The position numbers and the translations under genes were made by a program. 8,245 nt of DNA from an uncultured Thermomicrobiales bacterium (GTDB lineage: Bacteria; Chloroflexota; Chloroflexia; Thermomicrobiales; UBA6265), in the NCBI GenBank assembly GCA_902806365.1, contig CADCWJ010000368.1, positions 1 through 8,245 on the forward strand, given 5' to 3'. Position 1 is the stretch's first letter. Every line of letters begins with the position of its first letter. This document shows, in pieces, positions 6,857 through 8,245 of this stretch. The notes under the pieces are model-generated. The model was not told the DNA's origin. It searched no databases and saw only the letters and a list, made by a program, of their open reading frames with translations.

Positions 6857-7867
6857 ATGGCGATCATCGAGGCGCACGACCTGGTCAAGGTCTTCGAGCG
6901 GACAAGGCGAGCCGAGGGCAGGTTCGCGCCGGTTCGGACGCTGGTGACGCGTCAGAAGGATCGCACGGTCGCCGTCGATGGCGTCAGCCTGAGCGTCGAC
7001 GAGGGCGAGATCGTCGGCTACCTCGGGCCGAACGGAGCCGGCAAATCGACGACGATCAAGATGCTGACGGGGATCCTCGTTCCAACGAGCGGCACCGCCA
7101 CGGTCGCCGGAGTCGTGCCGTGGGACGATCGCGAGACGAACGCGATGAACATTGGCGTCGTGTTCGGGCAGCGCAGCCAGCTCTGGTGGGACCTGCCGCT
7201 CGACGAGTCGTTCCGGCTGATCGGCAAGATGTACCGCGTTCCCGAAGCGCGGTTCCGGCAGACGCTGGAGATGCTGGTCGAGCTGCTGGGCATGAAGGAC
7301 TTTTTGGCGACACCGGTGCGCCAACTGAGCCTCGGACAGCGGATGCGTGGTGATCTGGCGGCGGCGGTCCTCTACGAGCCGCCGATTCTCTTTCTCGACG
7401 AGCCGACGGTCGGGCTCGATATCGTCGCCAAGGAGCGAATGCGCGGGTTCATCGAGGAAGTCAACCGGACGCGGAAGACGACCGTGCTGTTGACGACGCA
7501 CGATCTCGACGATGTCGAGCGCCTCTGCAAGCGAATCCTGATCATCGATCAGGGAAAGGTGCTGTTCGATGGGCCGGTGGACGACCTGCGTCGCCGGTAT
7601 GCGCCACACCGCCTGCTGGATATCACTGTCTCCGGAGATGGCGTCAACGCATTGCGGGAGATCACGCGCGACCCGCCGGGCGGCGTGGCCGTTCTTTCAG
7701 CCGAGGAGTTCAAGGCATCGTTCCAGGTCGATCCGCTCGTGGTCCCGGTCGCAACCGTGATCGCGGAATTCTCGGCACGGGCACCGGTGGTCGACATCGC
7801 GGTCCGCGAGCCGGAGATGGAAGGGATCATCCGCGAGATCTACGAGGCGAAGGCGGTCACCGCGTGA
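6857..7867 (+). CDS. ABC-2 type transporter ATP-binding protein (COG4586-like family)
   Basis: This complete 336-residue cytoplasmic ATPase would power the membrane permease encoded next to it. All nucleotide-binding motifs are intact: Walker A GPNGAGKST at 57-65, Q-loop Gln105, signature LSLGQ at 157-161, Walker B ILFLDEP at 177-183, D-loop VGLD at 185-188 and the switch His215 in TTHDLDD. About 15 extra residues between the first strand and the Walker A region (about 17-35), the phrase VFGQRSQLWWDLP at 102-114, and the roughly 90-residue C-terminal tail are features I associate with the uncharacterised COG4586 ATPases, which pair with COG4587 and COG3694 permeases. The substrate is not known. 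Export is more likely than import because no binding protein gene is present. It is the first gene of its operon, and its stop overlaps the next start (GTGA). An upstream palindrome at 6786-6806 may control it. Confidence 0.95.
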   Translation: MAIIEAHDLVKVFERTRRAEGRFAPVRTLVTRQKDRTVAVDGVSLSVDEGEIVGYLGPNGAGKSTTIKMLTGILVPTSGTATVAGVVPWDDRETNAMNIGVVFGQRSQLWWDLPLDESFRLIGKMYRVPEARFRQTLEMLVELLGMKDFLATPVRQLSLGQRMRGDLAAAVLYEPPILFLDEPTVGLDIVAKERMRGFIEEVNRTRKTTVLLTTHDLDDVERLCKRILIIDQGKVLFDGPVDDLRRRYAPHRLLDITVSGDGVNALREITRDPPGGVAVLSAEEFKASFQVDPLVVPVATVIAEFSARAPVVDIAVREPEMEGIIREIYEAKAVTA

Positions 7868-8245
7868 TCGCCGCATTCTTGCCGCATCCGGCTTGGCGCG
7901 AGCTGATCCGGATCTCGGCACGTCAGTTCCAGGTCTACCGTTTCCGGATGGTCAGCTGGCTCATGATCCTGATGTTCCAGCTTTATCTGCTCCGTGTCGT
8001 CTGGACGGCGGTGTACGACGGGCGCGCCTCGGTGGAAGGCATTCCGGCGGACACCCTGCTGGTTTACCTCACCATTTCCTCATTGCACCGGTTCTTCCTG
8101 CCCACCTCCATTGCCTTCAACATCGAGGAGCGCATCGTCACCGGTCGGGTGGCAAGTGACCTGATTCGCCCGTTCGGCTTCATGCGGCAGATGATCGCGA
8201 TCCAGATAGGGTCGCTGGTGGGCTCGGTGCCCCTGCTGGTCGTCG
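7864..8245 (+). CDS. ABC-2 type transporter permease (COG4587-like), 3' end outside window
   Basis: A GTG start at 7864 overlaps the ATPase stop codon (GTGA), a common translational-coupling arrangement. The frame is open to the window edge, giving 127 complete codons of a protein usually about 260-270 residues long. An amphipathic start (about 1-28) is followed by a hydrophobic segment at about 29-50 (W-L-M-I-L-M-F and onward), a second at about 63-86, then the cytoplasmic stretch EERIVTGRVASDLIRPFGF at 88-106 and the start of another membrane segment. The G-R-hydrophobic-x-x-x-L-I-R-P pattern is typical of ABC-2 permeases that pair with COG4586 ATPases. A second permease gene probably follows. 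The transported substrate cannot be read from the sequence. Confidence 0.85.
   Translation, partial: MIAAFLPHPAWRELIRISARQFQVYRFRMVSWLMILMFQLYLLRVVWTAVYDGRASVEGIPADTLLVYLTISSLHRFFLPTSIAFNIEERIVTGRVASDLIRPFGFMRQMIAIQIGSLVGSVPLLVV

Noticed and set aside
6474..6947. Plus-strand open frame of 157 codons across the divergent region
   Set aside because: It overlaps the starts of two well-supported genes in other frames, is Arg/Ser-rich, and has no convincing ribosome site or domain.
6548..7609. N-terminal extension of the transglutaminase-like gene by 354 codons
   Set aside because: The extension is antisense to the ABC ATPase gene. A GGAGG site and a signal peptide place the start at 6547.

Overview
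The window is GC-rich bacterial DNA holding four protein genes in two divergent transcription units. No RNA gene, insertion sequence, CRISPR array or replication origin was seen. GC-rich codon use, the ABC ATPase family, and large exported proteins built from tandem beta-sandwich domains would suit a Chloroflexota lineage such as Thermomicrobia/Sphaerobacter-like bacteria. That placement is an inference from protein style and was not tested.

Left unit, minus strand, positions 6547 down to 1. The first gene encodes a 768-residue exported protein with a twin-arginine-type signal and a transglutaminase-fold domain. The catalytic cysteine position holds serine, while the His and Asp positions are kept. 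After a 37-base gap comes a very large secreted protein, of which 1401 residues lie in the window before it runs off the left edge. It has a Sec signal peptide, six PPC-like beta-sandwich repeats with recurring E-P-N and D-x-(D)-x-Y/W motifs, an NEW3/Ig-like domain, two discoidin (F5/8 type C)-like segments, another PPC-like module, and the beginning of a von Willebrand factor A-like domain. No protease domain is visible in this part. The two genes look co-transcribed and probably encode a cell-surface or extracellular pair. Their exact job is unknown.

Centre, positions 6548-6856. This is a 309-base divergent intergenic region with no convincing gene. It carries two perfect, operator-like inverted repeats: 7-base arms at 6687-6702 and 9-base arms at 6786-6806.

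Right unit, plus strand, positions 6857 to the right edge. It encodes an ABC transporter of the ABC-2 type: a complete 336-residue ATPase with all nucleotide-binding motifs, then the first 127 residues of a membrane permease that starts with GTG inside the ATPase stop codon (GTGA overlap). In this transporter family a second permease gene usually follows, which would lie outside the window.

The strongest candidate for undescribed biology is the minus-strand pair: a cysteine-less transglutaminase-fold protein beside a giant PPC/discoidin/VWA mosaic, apparently sent out by different export routes.
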